NCBI GenBank assembly: GCA_030849805.1
Contig: JASANZ010002256.1
Location: forward strand, 54,234 to 118,233
Direction: 5' to 3'
DNA from: Sergeia podlipaevii
Taxonomy: Eukaryota; Euglenozoa; Kinetoplastea; Trypanosomatida; Trypanosomatidae
DNA: 64,000 bases
Shown: positions 8,901-18,400 of the stretch, piece by piece
Position numbering within the stretch: the first letter of the stretch is position 1
How the letters are laid out: each line of letters starts with the position of its first letter
Translations under genes and position numbers: made by a program
The notes under the pieces: model-generated
What the model was told of the DNA's origin: nothing
The model's input: only the letters and a program-made list of their open reading frames with translations
Databases searched by the model: none

Positions 8901-11728
8901 CAGGGTTGCCTCAGTCCAAAGAATCTGTGACGTTTCTGGATTCTGGAGAGCCTGCGTCAACGCCTGCGTTAGTTGCAAAGTACTATCTAGAGAAGCCATA
9001 TGATAGCAGCGATCTATTTATGCTTCGGTCTCTTAACACCTCTCTTGCCGCCCTTCCTGTTACACGGGACGAACTAGGGGGAGAAGCAAGGAGGGTACAA
9101 GAACAACAAGTGCAGCCCCTACAGAACCAAAAGGAGTACCCTGAGAAGCAGTCAAATGATGCCACTTCAACTCGAGAAAGTTTTAGCTTACGGCGGCCTA
9201 ACGCTATGGTGCAGATGCCCTCAGGCAGCAGTCTCTCCACAGCAACACACGCTAGACAGAACTCTGTGTCGAGCGCGGAGCCTGCGTCTGTCACGACACA
9301 GGGTGATCACATTTCTTTTCCTGCGCTACTGCCAACTCGTTCGACCGTGCCCGCACCCACAGTGTCTAGTGCCAATCTGACCCGCTCTCAGCAGCAGCAG
9401 CAGAGCCGCCCTGACCTAGTAGCAAATTCCATATCCATTGCAGCCTCCGCACTGTCTTCATTCGCTAGACCCCCTGATACAATCGCGGCGTTGCCGCTGC
9501 GGCTTACCTTCCACGCGTTTCATACAACGTCGCAACCACACCCACATCCAGCCCAGAAGGACGCTGCTGTCCACCATAGCGACGGTGGTGCAGCGCGCAA
9601 ACGTGGGTCAGCGAACATGGGCGTTGCTGAAAGTGGCATCAGCGGCGAGAAGCCAAACGCGCCTGTCGCCACATGGACAACGAGGGTGGATGCGGTAGAA
9701 CTAGTGTCTTCTATTCCGGTCTCTGTGATACGTGCGCTCGTCGATCGCGGAAGCCACAACGGCGTTGGTGCTGTCGGTACCAGCTTCTACCTCGCAGGCA
9801 TTCCACATTGGTGCAAGTCGGTGTGCAAACGTGTTCTTATGAATATTGCGGCTTCAACGGCGCCGTCACTGGTTTCTCTGCAGCGGCACTCAACTAGTCT
9901 TTCAGCTGCCACCAGCCGTTTCTCTTTCAGCGGCAATGGCCTGGCCACCGCTGCTACTTTACCATCCAGCAGTCAAGATTGTGCAGTGGCTAACGCAAAG
10001 GTGCCCATGACGCCGGTTACTACTCAGAGCCCTATCACCACTACCGTAGATGGAGCTCAGTGGGATTATCAGCTGGCTGGGTTTTCTATTGATCTTGTTG
10101 CCGCAATCACGCAGAGCTGCTGGCGAGTGCGGATGCTGAAGGAAATTGCAAATGCCGAAGTTACGTCTGCACGTCAGGTGGAGGCTAGCGGTGGCAACAG
10201 CCCCACACGTTCTCGCGTGGCACCAAGTGCTTCTCACATGCGTAGTAGCAAAGTTGAGGGAGATGATAAGAAATGCTCCGTGAGCGGAAGTGGCTTCAAC
10301 CCGTATCTTGCTCCACCACCTCCAGCTGAGCATGCTGGCGCATCTAGTACGAGAAGTGCCGCTGGCTCACCGTTAGACGCCAAAGGAGGGAGTGTGCCGG
10401 TGGCAGTGGCGGCGTCTGCGCCGTCAGCAGAAGGAGGAGGTCCTGCGGCGGTACCAGACTCACTGGATGATCCAAAGTTGACTCGACTCTCTTCTTCCAC
10501 CATGGCGCAGAACAACGACCCTGCCGTATCCTTTATGCCCACTGTTCCATCGGCGCTTACCATGTACGGTCGCATTCCCTATGCTCCGCCAGAGCGCTCC
10601 CGCTACCCGCTGGATATGCAAAACCTATACATTATGGCGTCTCTTGCAAGCGAGGAGAGCGATGCGACGTTCGTGCTGAGGCTACGGAAGTTGAGGACGC
10701 TGTACAAGGAAATTGTGACTGCAGCTCTGGCGGCGGCTGTGGTGCCTGCATCGCGTGGAGCGAGCCCTGGGAACAACGCCACTGAGAGTGCCGTCAATGG
10801 GACGAGCTCACACCGGTATAGCGCTGGTCGGGATCGAACTGGCAGCGCAACAGCAAGTAGTGACAGTGATACAACTCCTTTTGGAAGCCGGCGCTCCTCG
10901 CTCCAGGCGTCAAGCCGTTGTTCCTCTCTCCAAGGATCAAGTCGTCGTAGCTCTTTAGGAACAGTTCCTGCGTTTTCTGGGAAGCGACGGTTGAACACAT
11001 CGAAAACGGAGCTCTGCGCCGCCAACTCTGGCGTTAGCCATGGACTCCTCCTTGGCACCTCTGCGTCCCATGTGAGCTCAGCGAAGAAGCTGTCTTTGCA
11101 ACATGCGGCTAGCGGCGATGATGCGGGTAACGCAGCAGCAACTCTGGACCGGTGGGCTCACTTAAAGCGTGTGCTTGATCTAGAGGCTGAGTACGCTCAC
11201 ACCCTCTGCGCTGTCTGCCAGAACGAGAATGCTATCTTCCGCTTCAACGAGCACGTTTCCTTCTACAACGCCCATCAAGAGGCAGAGCGTCGCATCTGGG
11301 CCCCGTTATACCGCAGCGGCCTTCGTATTTCCTATCTCATGTGCAAGTATCTTTACCATCACGGTCTGGAGCGTCTTCCTGAGCACTATGTTGCTCTTCT
11401 GCACCCAGTTGCCCTCTTTCTTGGGTGTATTGGTGGCCACAGAGAGCTGCGGATGAAGGTGCCAGAACTGCTGATTGAAGTAGTAGAGCGAGGTAAGCGG
11501 GCACGTCTCACCGTTGACGCCTTGGCATGGGAAACAGAGGGGAAGGAATTATTAGAAGAGGCCGCGCAGGCCGCGAGGGAATGCGGTAACGCCTCTGATG
11601 TCGTAACGTGCTTGGCGACGGAGGCGGATGTGCTGAATGTGCCACTTACAGCTGTGCACCTGCCACAGACATTGTTTGTGGACATCTCTCCTATCAGTGA
11701 GCTGTTGGATCGTGCCGCTGCCCGATAA
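5948..11728 (+). CDS. Large low-complexity hypothetical protein (1926 aa)
   Basis: A continuous 1926-codon frame encodes a protein dominated by Ser, Ala, Gly, Asn and Gln-rich disordered sequence. Asn runs fall near residues 411-417 and 899-904, and a Gln/His-rich segment near residues 38-48. Islands that look folded occur at about residues 822-873 (YKLKALHIGAHRRLCSGLD then WDVRRDELIIEDVRG), at about 920-967 (helical, KELLEFVVFAVFGN), at about 1556-1596, and most clearly in the last 190 residues. That last island is a helical domain with LKRVLDLEAEYAHTLCAVC and HHGLERLPEHYVALLHPVA. Three tandem nine-residue units of type S-R-[RC]-S-S-L-x-x-x lie at 10886-10966. I recognise no known family. 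A scaffold or cytoskeletal role would be typical of such trypanosomatid proteins but is not shown. Confidence 0.9.
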   Translation: MRSTPKQSIVAHAKSPSSNPAEETLSGRVKRISPSQNHQQQHQQQNRDERTPRELWRPTRHAPLVPPELHDALTKARQPEDTFSGSYQRLIFSSDNASKSTEKHNTTEMEDAETIMASALAEPTTFCDSLNKRSQLKDGHASTEKREKQIGLDLGMTGSDFNATLSGTGRRVIASSHSFFNGSGTAGTFDGTGSFRSFLGHPVGDDGTGEQNLNNTLGRSDRAAMLMGEEEDATVGLPAARASGPSSTAHVSKEGFLPHAIGVSPLKMQRKKASRRRARLAPGLHSPRQQPGTLPPRRPSFPVSANARNAAAATPVPIASPTDITAMPSFINGVIPGPNNTLGSLQELKAALQNSQNITSLFSPTDERLNERKDEECSWQWTSAHPLHPQGSQQQRHSAVKIKSSIVLPDNNNNNNNGVSSVASARTQAALSRLYQSSPRLVATAAGGAGSLAGGMQDGKQQGNSLQNLPPTASLRSEQLTDENLMRRYGPLQAISLRHHDMFSCVSRISVCTSASSFLRDKSESDEGYYDGETGKQGGHNGRNAYGGKYVSTYQDHLNTPASVLRELEQKVARAAAEEKRQYEQQEQRRTFLPKLTSPRSVVQWQGKTKVKSGRNERAANNRAVYPSSRSIVAGAIRDTHTLLQKRMDNRPQNARLFNYIRQWCDRTVLISRTVVTPANPASVMGAGSPNAGALKRSKSGLWSNFALDFGIFDENWRGNGGGKGANYGATGLAFEEDPRIAHDELMVHINAEEEEVRTQNLLNRRREDHQKKVKRFAHDGALSGPSSPRGVLTSVDGGCADSPHRNGGGAAGIGVAAGVHYKLKALHIGAHRRLCSGLDPWDVRRDELIIEDVRGRLMVGTAEAFLQDGALLSTFPARSDSPAIGVSMSGVDGIANSNNNNNNSGTSRNPGVSLSQDTFTKIEKELLEFVVFAVFGNVEDPVRIKNCLDACAKQHKEAKEHLQKRQSSSYLLDEGVAVDPLSAPGLPQSKESVTFLDSGEPASTPALVAKYYLEKPYDSSDLFMLRSLNTSLAALPVTRDELGGEARRVQEQQVQPLQNQKEYPEKQSNDATSTRESFSLRRPNAMVQMPSGSSLSTATHARQNSVSSAEPASVTTQGDHISFPALLPTRSTVPAPTVSSANLTRSQQQQQSRPDLVANSISIAASALSSFARPPDTIAALPLRLTFHAFHTTSQPHPHPAQKDAAVHHSDGGAARKRGSANMGVAESGISGEKPNAPVATWTTRVDAVELVSSIPVSVIRALVDRGSHNGVGAVGTSFYLAGIPHWCKSVCKRVLMNIAASTAPSLVSLQRHSTSLSAATSRFSFSGNGLATAATLPSSSQDCAVANAKVPMTPVTTQSPITTTVDGAQWDYQLAGFSIDLVAAITQSCWRVRMLKEIANAEVTSARQVEASGGNSPTRSRVAPSASHMRSSKVEGDDKKCSVSGSGFNPYLAPPPPAEHAGASSTRSAAGSPLDAKGGSVPVAVAASAPSAEGGGPAAVPDSLDDPKLTRLSSSTMAQNNDPAVSFMPTVPSALTMYGRIPYAPPERSRYPLDMQNLYIMASLASEESDATFVLRLRKLRTLYKEIVTAALAAAVVPASRGASPGNNATESAVNGTSSHRYSAGRDRTGSATASSDSDTTPFGSRRSSLQASSRCSSLQGSSRRSSLGTVPAFSGKRRLNTSKTELCAANSGVSHGLLLGTSASHVSSAKKLSLQHAASGDDAGNAAATLDRWAHLKRVLDLEAEYAHTLCAVCQNENAIFRFNEHVSFYNAHQEAERRIWAPLYRSGLRISYLMCKYLYHHGLERLPEHYVALLHPVALFLGCIGGHRELRMKVPELLIEVVERGKRARLTVDALAWETEGKELLEEAAQAARECGNASDVVTCLATEADVLNVPLTAVHLPQTLFVDISPISELLDRAAAR
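10886..10966 (+). repeat. Three tandem 27-bp units coding S-R-[RC]-S-S-L repeats
   Basis: Three successive 9-codon units read SRRSSLQAS, SRCSSLQGS and SRRSSLGTV. The DNA copies have diverged at third positions, so the peptide pattern is better conserved than the nucleotides. R-R-S-S-L matches the general preference of basophilic (AGC-type) kinases. Phosphorylation is an inference. Confidence 0.7.
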
Positions 11729-12105
11729 AAGAAGGGAGAGGGGAGCGCGCGGGATTACTATATTAGAAGGAATACCAGCACCTTAAAACTCTTTCGTTTA
11801 TTTTGTGCTTGTCTCACCCCCTCTTTCTAGGAACACGTTTTTTAGAGGATGTATGCTTGCATCTGTTAACTGTGCCTATACTATCTGCTGTAGCTCCGTG
11901 TTGCTTTATACTTACTGAATGCCCTTTTCAAGGAAAAGGAAAAAAATACATGATATGTAAATACACTGCGTTTGCTTCTATGCGACATTTATTGGACCCA
12001 TTGCTATTTGTTTTCCTCGTTGTTGCTGCTGTTGTCATTATTTCCTTTTTTATAAATACCTTTTTTGTCGTTTTTTCTAGTACAACATCAAGCTGCCTGT
12101 CTTTT
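11729..12105 (+). promoter_or_regulatory. Spacer with trans-splice acceptor for the zinc-finger gene
   Basis: The spacer is in frame with the next gene for most of its length, but its translation is hydrophobic and T-driven rather than coding-like. A very strong pyrimidine tract (about 12001-12078, interrupted) ends in TTTTTTCTAG with AG at 12079-12080. The first ATG after it is 12106, which fixes the protein start. Confidence 0.65.
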
Positions 12106-13416
12106 ATGCGGGCGTCCTTGCCTCTACTACGAGGCTCGCGGCACACCCCCTCGTCGCAGCACTCTTTAAACGCTGCTGCCGCCGCGAACTTTTCAAGATT
12201 AGCACAGCTGCTGCGCGCCTCGCCGGAGTCCGTGCAGGCGGAGCATCTTGGCCGCCCGCTTGCTACATTGGCATCAAAGGTCTACGCCGCTGGCAGGACC
12301 GATAGTAGAGGAATTGACGCTGCTTTAACGGAAAGGGAAATTTCTTTGCCTAGCCCGCGTTTCACGCCAGGTGTGATGGTGGACGTGAACTACTTGTGGG
12401 GCACTGGGGCGGACCGTTGGGAGCAGCACTTTAGAACAGCCTATCGTGAGCGTGGTTTGCCAACCGCGCCTCTTTCTCAATGCCCACTGTGCTTCAGCAA
12501 GCATTCATCAAACGCTAGCCACACTCACAAGGAAAGAAGCAAAAAAGAAGAGAAAGTTAAAGATGGATGCAGTGCTACCTTGTCTTCACCACTTCGCGCA
12601 GTACCAGACGCGTCGCAGCTCACCTTCTCCAGCTCTTCTTCCCCTTCCAATGGTGACCACTCCACGTGGTATAATCCATATGACCTGATGAACCACCTTA
12701 GTTATACTCACCCACATGAAGGGTTTATGCCTAGCGAGCTTACCGCTTTTAATCATGCAACCGCCGTGCAGCTCTCCTGGCGCTGCCTCCCGCGCGAGGT
12801 CCGGCGACGTCGACGGCGTCAAGCGGCATCAGCAGTCGCGGTAGAGCTTCCTAGAAATCCCGTGCAGCAGGGATCTCATTCAGCGACCTCAGACGATGAC
12901 GCTGACTTCATCGAACGCCTTGATGCAGCCCCGCCATTTCGTTTAATTATTCTGTTTGACACCGCCAACATTGAATTCTCTGGTGCTGATATGGTGCTGC
13001 AGCTGCTCAAGTTACGTGAAGCTGTACAGGTCTTTTCGTCTGCCTCCATTGCGGTGGCCTGCATGACAGAGCTCTTTATCCCCCCCACTGCAAAGGTTGT
13101 GCATGGGGCGTTTCAGCTCGCACAACTAGGGCAGCACTCCGATTGCTTTAATTTTTACGCGGTTAATCGTCTTGAATCAGGAGACTTAGCATCGGCCTCG
13201 CTGGCGGCGGAGCTGAGGACGTTGGCAGGCCGTTACTGTGCTCCGATTATACTTTTTACCTTGGACATGCAGCAACGGGCGTGTATGACAGAGCTTTACG
13301 GTGACTGGATGCCAACACTGCTGCGAGAGCGCTCTGCGACCTTTTCTCGCAAAAACACAGCAGGAGGGGTTGCCAGGCTAGTGAGAAGTGCTCTCTCTGG
13401 CACGTGCGGAACATGA
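12106..13416 (+). CDS. Probable mitochondrial zinc-finger protein with NYN/PIN-like C-terminal segment
   Basis: The protein has 436 residues from the first ATG after the acceptor. Residues 1-60 (MRASLPLLRGSRHTPSS, then Ala/Ser/Arg-rich) look like a mitochondrial presequence. A single C2H2-type metal site is suggested by Cys126 and Cys129 (CPLC) and His197 and His202 (NHLSYTHPH), with an unusually long and charged linker between the pairs. A basic run REVRRRRRRQ follows. The last third contains an alpha/beta-looking region with LIILFDTANIEF (Asp285, Asn288) and APIILFTLDMQQ. The D-x-x-N after a hydrophobic strand recalls the first acidic motif of NYN/PIN ribonuclease folds, but the other acidic positions are not obvious. 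Kinetoplast RNA processing would fit such an architecture. That is inference; the family was not recognised. Confidence 0.85.
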   Translation: MRASLPLLRGSRHTPSSQHSLNAAAAANFSRLAQLLRASPESVQAEHLGRPLATLASKVYAAGRTDSRGIDAALTEREISLPSPRFTPGVMVDVNYLWGTGADRWEQHFRTAYRERGLPTAPLSQCPLCFSKHSSNASHTHKERSKKEEKVKDGCSATLSSPLRAVPDASQLTFSSSSSPSNGDHSTWYNPYDLMNHLSYTHPHEGFMPSELTAFNHATAVQLSWRCLPREVRRRRRRQAASAVAVELPRNPVQQGSHSATSDDDADFIERLDAAPPFRLIILFDTANIEFSGADMVLQLLKLREAVQVFSSASIAVACMTELFIPPTAKVVHGAFQLAQLGQHSDCFNFYAVNRLESGDLASASLAAELRTLAGRYCAPIILFTLDMQQRACMTELYGDWMPTLLRERSATFSRKNTAGGVARLVRSALSGTCGT

Positions 13417-13780
13417 TGTTTTTTTTTTTTTATGTGTACATGCCTGCAATGTTGCTATCAGTGTTGTTGTCGTTATATTTTCATTGCTGCATTTGAGATA
13501 TTCTATTTGCAGATATGCTTTTTTTTACATTTAAAGAGAAAATGAATTTCCCGTACAACAAGCATGTGCAGTAACTTACAGTTATGTTGCATGAATAGAA
13601 GCTTTTCTTGCTTCAACATACACACACATATATATGTATAAATATTTTTTGATTTCTTACGCCATCACTGTGTTTCTCTTATTCTTTCCTTTTCTTGTTG
13701 TAAAACTCATTTACCCCTGTATATATTTGGGAGTAGTAGTAGTAATAAAAAAGATATTCTATTGAAAGGACTACGAAAAC
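13417..13780 (+). other. Intergenic region with splice signal
   Basis: T-rich spacer; no gene. A pyrimidine tract at about 13671-13699 and the AG at 13732-13733 (GGGAGTAG) form the likely acceptor for the small membrane protein gene, about 47 bases before its ATG. Confidence 0.5.
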
Positions 13781-14161
13781 ATGCTTCGTCGCACCTCTGC
13801 TGGACTCTTCCGCCGCACCCCCGCCCGTTTGAGTGGTGGTGACCTTTACCACCCTCCCAAACTTGAGGACATTCCCGCGTCTACCGGCACCAAGGGCTTC
13901 TTCGGCGCGTACAACGGCGGCGCTGATGTGTTCCGTCTGATCGACATCAAGTGGATGATGAACCGCGCTGTCGAGCTAGGCCGCGAGCACTACATTGCTG
14001 CCCCCACGTTTTATGCTTTCCTGTTCATGTTCTGCTGGAAGGGATTCGTGATCGCTCGCTACGGCGATGGCAAGCCTCCTCGTCAGGTGGACTGGAACAC
14101 TGAGGACTGCGGCTTCCTTCCCCAGGGATTTGAGCAGACGAAGGTGACCAAGCGGATGTAA
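13781..14161 (+). CDS. Small single-span mitochondrial membrane protein
   Basis: This 126-residue protein has an Arg-rich start (MLRRTSAGLFRRTPARL) typical of a short mitochondrial presequence. It then has a soluble stretch, one hydrophobic span at about residues 70-86 (APTFYAFLFMFCWKGFV), and a polar C-terminus. Codon use is strongly biased towards C- and G-ending codons compared with the large neighbouring genes, which in trypanosomatids marks abundant proteins. Size, topology and codon bias together suggest a kinetoplastid-specific subunit of a respiratory complex or of the ATP synthase Fo part. I cannot say which, and this role is inference. The ATG is well supported by the short spacing to the splice signal. 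Confidence 0.88.
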   Translation: MLRRTSAGLFRRTPARLSGGDLYHPPKLEDIPASTGTKGFFGAYNGGADVFRLIDIKWMMNRAVELGREHYIAAPTFYAFLFMFCWKGFVIARYGDGKPPRQVDWNTEDCGFLPQGFEQTKVTKRM

Positions 14162-15442
14162 TGATCCGATACGTGTAGGAACAAGATAACTGTCCAATGG
14201 CGGAGTTGAACAAAAGAAAGGGAACACGAGAAGGGAGTGGCTTTGGAAAGGGGGGGGGGGGGGGGGGCAATAGCAACAACGGGAAGATTTGTTGCTTATT
14301 GTCAATATTTGCGTTGAACCTTTTATCTTTACTGTTTACCCCTGGAGGCCACTGTACTATTTATTGTTTGCCTTGGAAAGTCTTGTTTTATCTAGGGAAA
14401 ATATATATATGCACACGTTTATGAAGTTGTCAGTCATTGACCCTCCTCCCTTTTTTTTTTGCCATTGCTCCTTGTGCCTCTCATTTAAGCACAAAAAATG
14501 CTATGCATGAGGCGGGTTGTGACGGGTAGCTCACATTAGGTAGCGATGAAAAGGAGAAAAAAATGGTTGTGTTTTCTTTTTTTTTCTCTCTTAAGAAAGA
14601 AACATGGATCCTTTTAGCGTGCTCTGACTTCTTGTTTGCATGCGGAGCCACGACTGTGTGGTCCCGGGCTTAGTCAGTTAATTTTTAGGAGTTCAAGTGA
14701 AGAGAGGAAAAAAAAAAAGGAAAGAGAGAAGTAAGTATAATTCTGATTGTTCCGGGGGATTCTTGTATGAGTGCATCTCTGTCAAACGCGCACATTAAGA
14801 CATATATTTGTTTTAGAAGGAAGGGGCGACGGCAAAACCAAATGTCTCTCATGAGAGAGAGAGAGTGAGAGGTGGTTTCCTTTTTTAATGAGTTCCGCAA
14901 TCTGCAGCGGGGCTGCGGCAGTAGATGAGAGGAACTTTAACGCTAAGTCTTTATTTTTGATCTTGTTCTTCATTTCTACTCTTTTAAAAAAACACTATAT
15001 ACATATCCTTTTTCTTTTTTCTTTTTTGCTTCACCCTTTCCTTTCATTCAAACCATGATACATATATTCAGTTAACACACACACATACACACACACACAC
15101 ACACACGCACAACGTAGGGCTCCTTCGTTCTCGTCACGGTATCAGTTGGTGTTAGTAGCGTGAGACTATTTTGCTAGGCAAACAGCTGTGCAAACTGAGA
15201 GAAGGGAAGTCTTGATCTTTTTTATTTATTTATTTCATACCTATTTTGTTTGCCAGATTAGTTTTCTTTTATGCTACCTTTGCTATCAGGATATCCTTTT
15301 CATTTTTTCTAGCCGACGAGATTTCAATTGTATTTTTTTTATTATTTTCCTGGTAAGCTTTTTTTTTAAAGGAAAACGACAAGAGTATCTTTAGAGGTTG
15401 TTGTTTTTTGTTTATCTTGAAATAGAAAGAAGCTGCGCAATC
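14162..15442 (+). other. 1.3-kb intergenic region: G18 run, GA and CA repeats, splice signal
   Basis: No gene is supported. Notable items are an uninterrupted run of 18 G at 14250-14267 in the 3' UTR of the preceding gene, a GA stretch beside a TCTCTCATGAGAGA palindrome near 14845-14870, and a (CA)n repeat at about 15076-15109. A long pyrimidine tract covers about 15303-15367. It is followed by AG at 15370-15371 and again near 15394, candidate acceptors for the TEP1 gene. Confidence 0.6.
14250..14267 (+). repeat. Homopolymer run of 18 G
   Basis: Eighteen consecutive G residues on the coding strand, in a 3' UTR position 89 bases after a stop codon. A G run this long could fold into a quadruplex in RNA and is slippage-prone. 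Its exact length in the assembly should be treated as uncertain. Confidence 0.9.
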
Positions 15443-18400
15443 ATGCAATATACTGATATACCTGCAATGGATATTGGCCCTCTGAAGGACGAACTTATCG
15501 ATACCGTCTCTGCATGTCTTATTTGCGAACCCAGATATGAGTCTGCACGAATTTCTCGCGACGGAGAAGGTAGTGACTTGTTGCCAGCTTCTCAGGGTGC
15601 CGGCTCTACCGTGGACCCCAACTCTGATGAAACTGCTGTTCACGAGAGCGCTGACAATGTGGACGTGAAGGAGCAACCAAGTTCATCGAATGAGGACACC
15701 ATTGGCTGTATTCGGCTTCTCGTGCACACCATCTCCGCGCACGACGGAGAGTTTGTACTTAAACTCGCGCTCTACGTGCGTCATACTCTTAACATTCGGA
15801 AAACAGCCAACTTTCTCGCTGCATTGTGCGCGCGAGAGCCCAAGTGCGTGCCTTTTCTTTCGTGCTACCTTGAGCGCATTGTTCACCTGCCAACTGACTG
15901 GCTTTCTGTGGCGAACTTTGCCTACTATCATGACAGCGACTGGGAACATCAAAAGTTTGATACATCAACACCATCCATACCATCTTTCTCTCAGTTGGCG
16001 AAGTCTAACGCGTCGGTCACAGCACCATTCAATGGAGGTGGCAAGTTCACTACAGCAGGGAGTCTTCATGCCTTTGATGCTACCCGCAAGCAGCGTGCTT
16101 CGCCGTCCTCGCAGCAGGCTGCCATTGAAAGCGCAGCGGCCGCTGCTGCCGCCACCGCTGCAATCAAGGAAGCCCAGTGCTCTCGACTGCCCAATGCACT
16201 GCGCCGGAGCCTCGTTGCGTGCTTTGGAAAGTTTGATGAATTTCAGATTGCCAAGTACAACAACGAAAGCGCTGAGAAGAAGAGAAGGTGGAAGCAAAAG
16301 CAGAAGATGAAAGCGCAGAATATTGAGGAGGAAGACGACGACGATAGTGACTCCACGTTTGAGGTGGACCGGTACGAGTCCGGGGAGTCGGATAGTGATT
16401 GGGGCGAAACACGTGGCTCCTCAACGAAGGCCGCAACTGCGCGTGCACTGCCGGTCCGTAAGACGTTCACCTTCAAGCAGCTCGTGCGCATGCTGCACAT
16501 TAGCTTCCCACCGTATGTTGTGTGCTGTTTGCTAGGCAAAAGATATCCAGCAAACGTCGATGAATTCAAATCTCTTGGTCTTGCGGTAGGAGCAAGAATA
16601 TTCGACCCTGATCAGTGTGGTCGACGCATGCGTCTGCCTGTGCCAGAGACATGGGAGACGCGTATAGCGAAAGATGGCAATACCGGTGCTACCTGGGACG
16701 ATCTGGTGGCAAAGGGAAAGCTGCCCTTTATGGCTACACTGCGTAACCTTCGCAACCTGATGAAGCACAACTGTTCAAGTGCCACCCATGAGACGGTATT
16801 GGCGCGGCTAGCGTCAGAAGAGCAGGTATCCGCGAGCAGGCAGTTCCCTTACAGGTTCTACAGCGCGTACGATGCTGTGAAGGCGGTGACGACGGACTAC
16901 AATCTCAGAACGCAGATGTTGGCGAAGAAGTGCAAGGAGCAGGAGAAGGCAGAGGAGGCGTGGAGAAAGCGAAGAAGAGGAGTTCCTTTCTCAGCTAAGG
17001 TGCGAACGCCACTTACCGTTGATGAAATCAACACCCGCCGCCGCTGCAAGTTTGAGGAGCCAGTGCTATCGTTTATGGAGCTTGGCAATCTAACGGCCCG
17101 CTACACGCACGCCCTCGACAGGGCCGTGGCGATCTCCACCTCACTTAACATTATCCCAATGAAGGGCAGTTCTATTGTCTTCTTACGCATACAGAGCGGG
17201 CTCTTTGACAAAGTTAGTCCCGCTGCTGGCGGCGCTGTGGGGTCACTGCGCACGAAGCTCGAGGTGGCCTCGTTGCTGGTGGCCATGATGCTGCGGGCGT
17301 GTGAGGACTGCACCGTCGTCCTGCACAGCGGTACCACTGACCGCGTGCTGAATGCGGAGGAAGTGCGCGGCCAGAGCGTGCTAGAGGATGTGGAGAAGCT
17401 TGTTCGGGCGAGCCATGAGGTGTTTTCTTTAGGACACTCATGGAGCAACGGGGAACGTGTTGCGGTGCGGTTCCCTTACTGGTATCTTGACCGCGTCATT
17501 GAGCGTTGTATCACTATTGAATCTCTCATGGTAATTGATGAGGAGCACCACACGTACTCTGCCATGAACGTCGGAGCGCCGTCGCTTGGCGATCTTCCAG
17601 TGTATCTTGCCCGCATGCGGCGCACGAGCAGCGAGCAGCTGGTTTTTGTCGGCTTGAGCGTGTCTCCTGCTGCGAAAAACAACAAGCGCAATCATGGACA
17701 TGTGTCTGATGCTGTCTCTGGAGATTTCAATCACGAAAAATGGAAGGAGAAGGTGAACACGAACAGTCGCGAGCGGTATGTGCACCGCAATGATATCCTT
17801 CTCACTGGATTTAGCGATGCTGTGCTGCGCTTCGTAGCCGAGAGGGCCCACGGAGGGCCGCGGGTGGCTGTGGAGAGGATGGACACTTTTTTCAATGTGA
17901 ACCGCGCGTCCGCGATGGCGCATCGCTATGCCGCTGATGAGGGCCGCCGTGCACTGCGGGCGATTCATACTATTGAACGCGCACATCAAGAGAACGCCGC
18001 TGCGACGCTGCCTCCTGCCTTCAAGGCCGCGGCTGCGGCTGGCAGTGGCGGCACAGGCACGGATCTGATATCTGCGACAGGATCCGTTATGGGATTGTCT
18101 CCTGCCACCAGCACGGCAGAGATGATGAGAGGCAGTCTATTGCCCTTGACGTCTACTGGTGGATCGTCCAACGTCTTCTTTACGCGTGGCAGTGCTAGCA
18201 TCACCTCGTTCGCGGGTGATGTGCAGAGCATGTTGCAGGAACCGCTGAGTCTTCCTCCTCTGCCAGTAGTGGTGGGTCGTGGCAGCACCAACGGCAGCGT
18301 TGTGGCAACTTCATCAGCACAGTTTTTTGAGAAGAATGCGACGGTGTCGTTGCGGCCTGAATTCTTTCACGGTGTCAGCGCTCCGGCAACTGCCTCCTCA

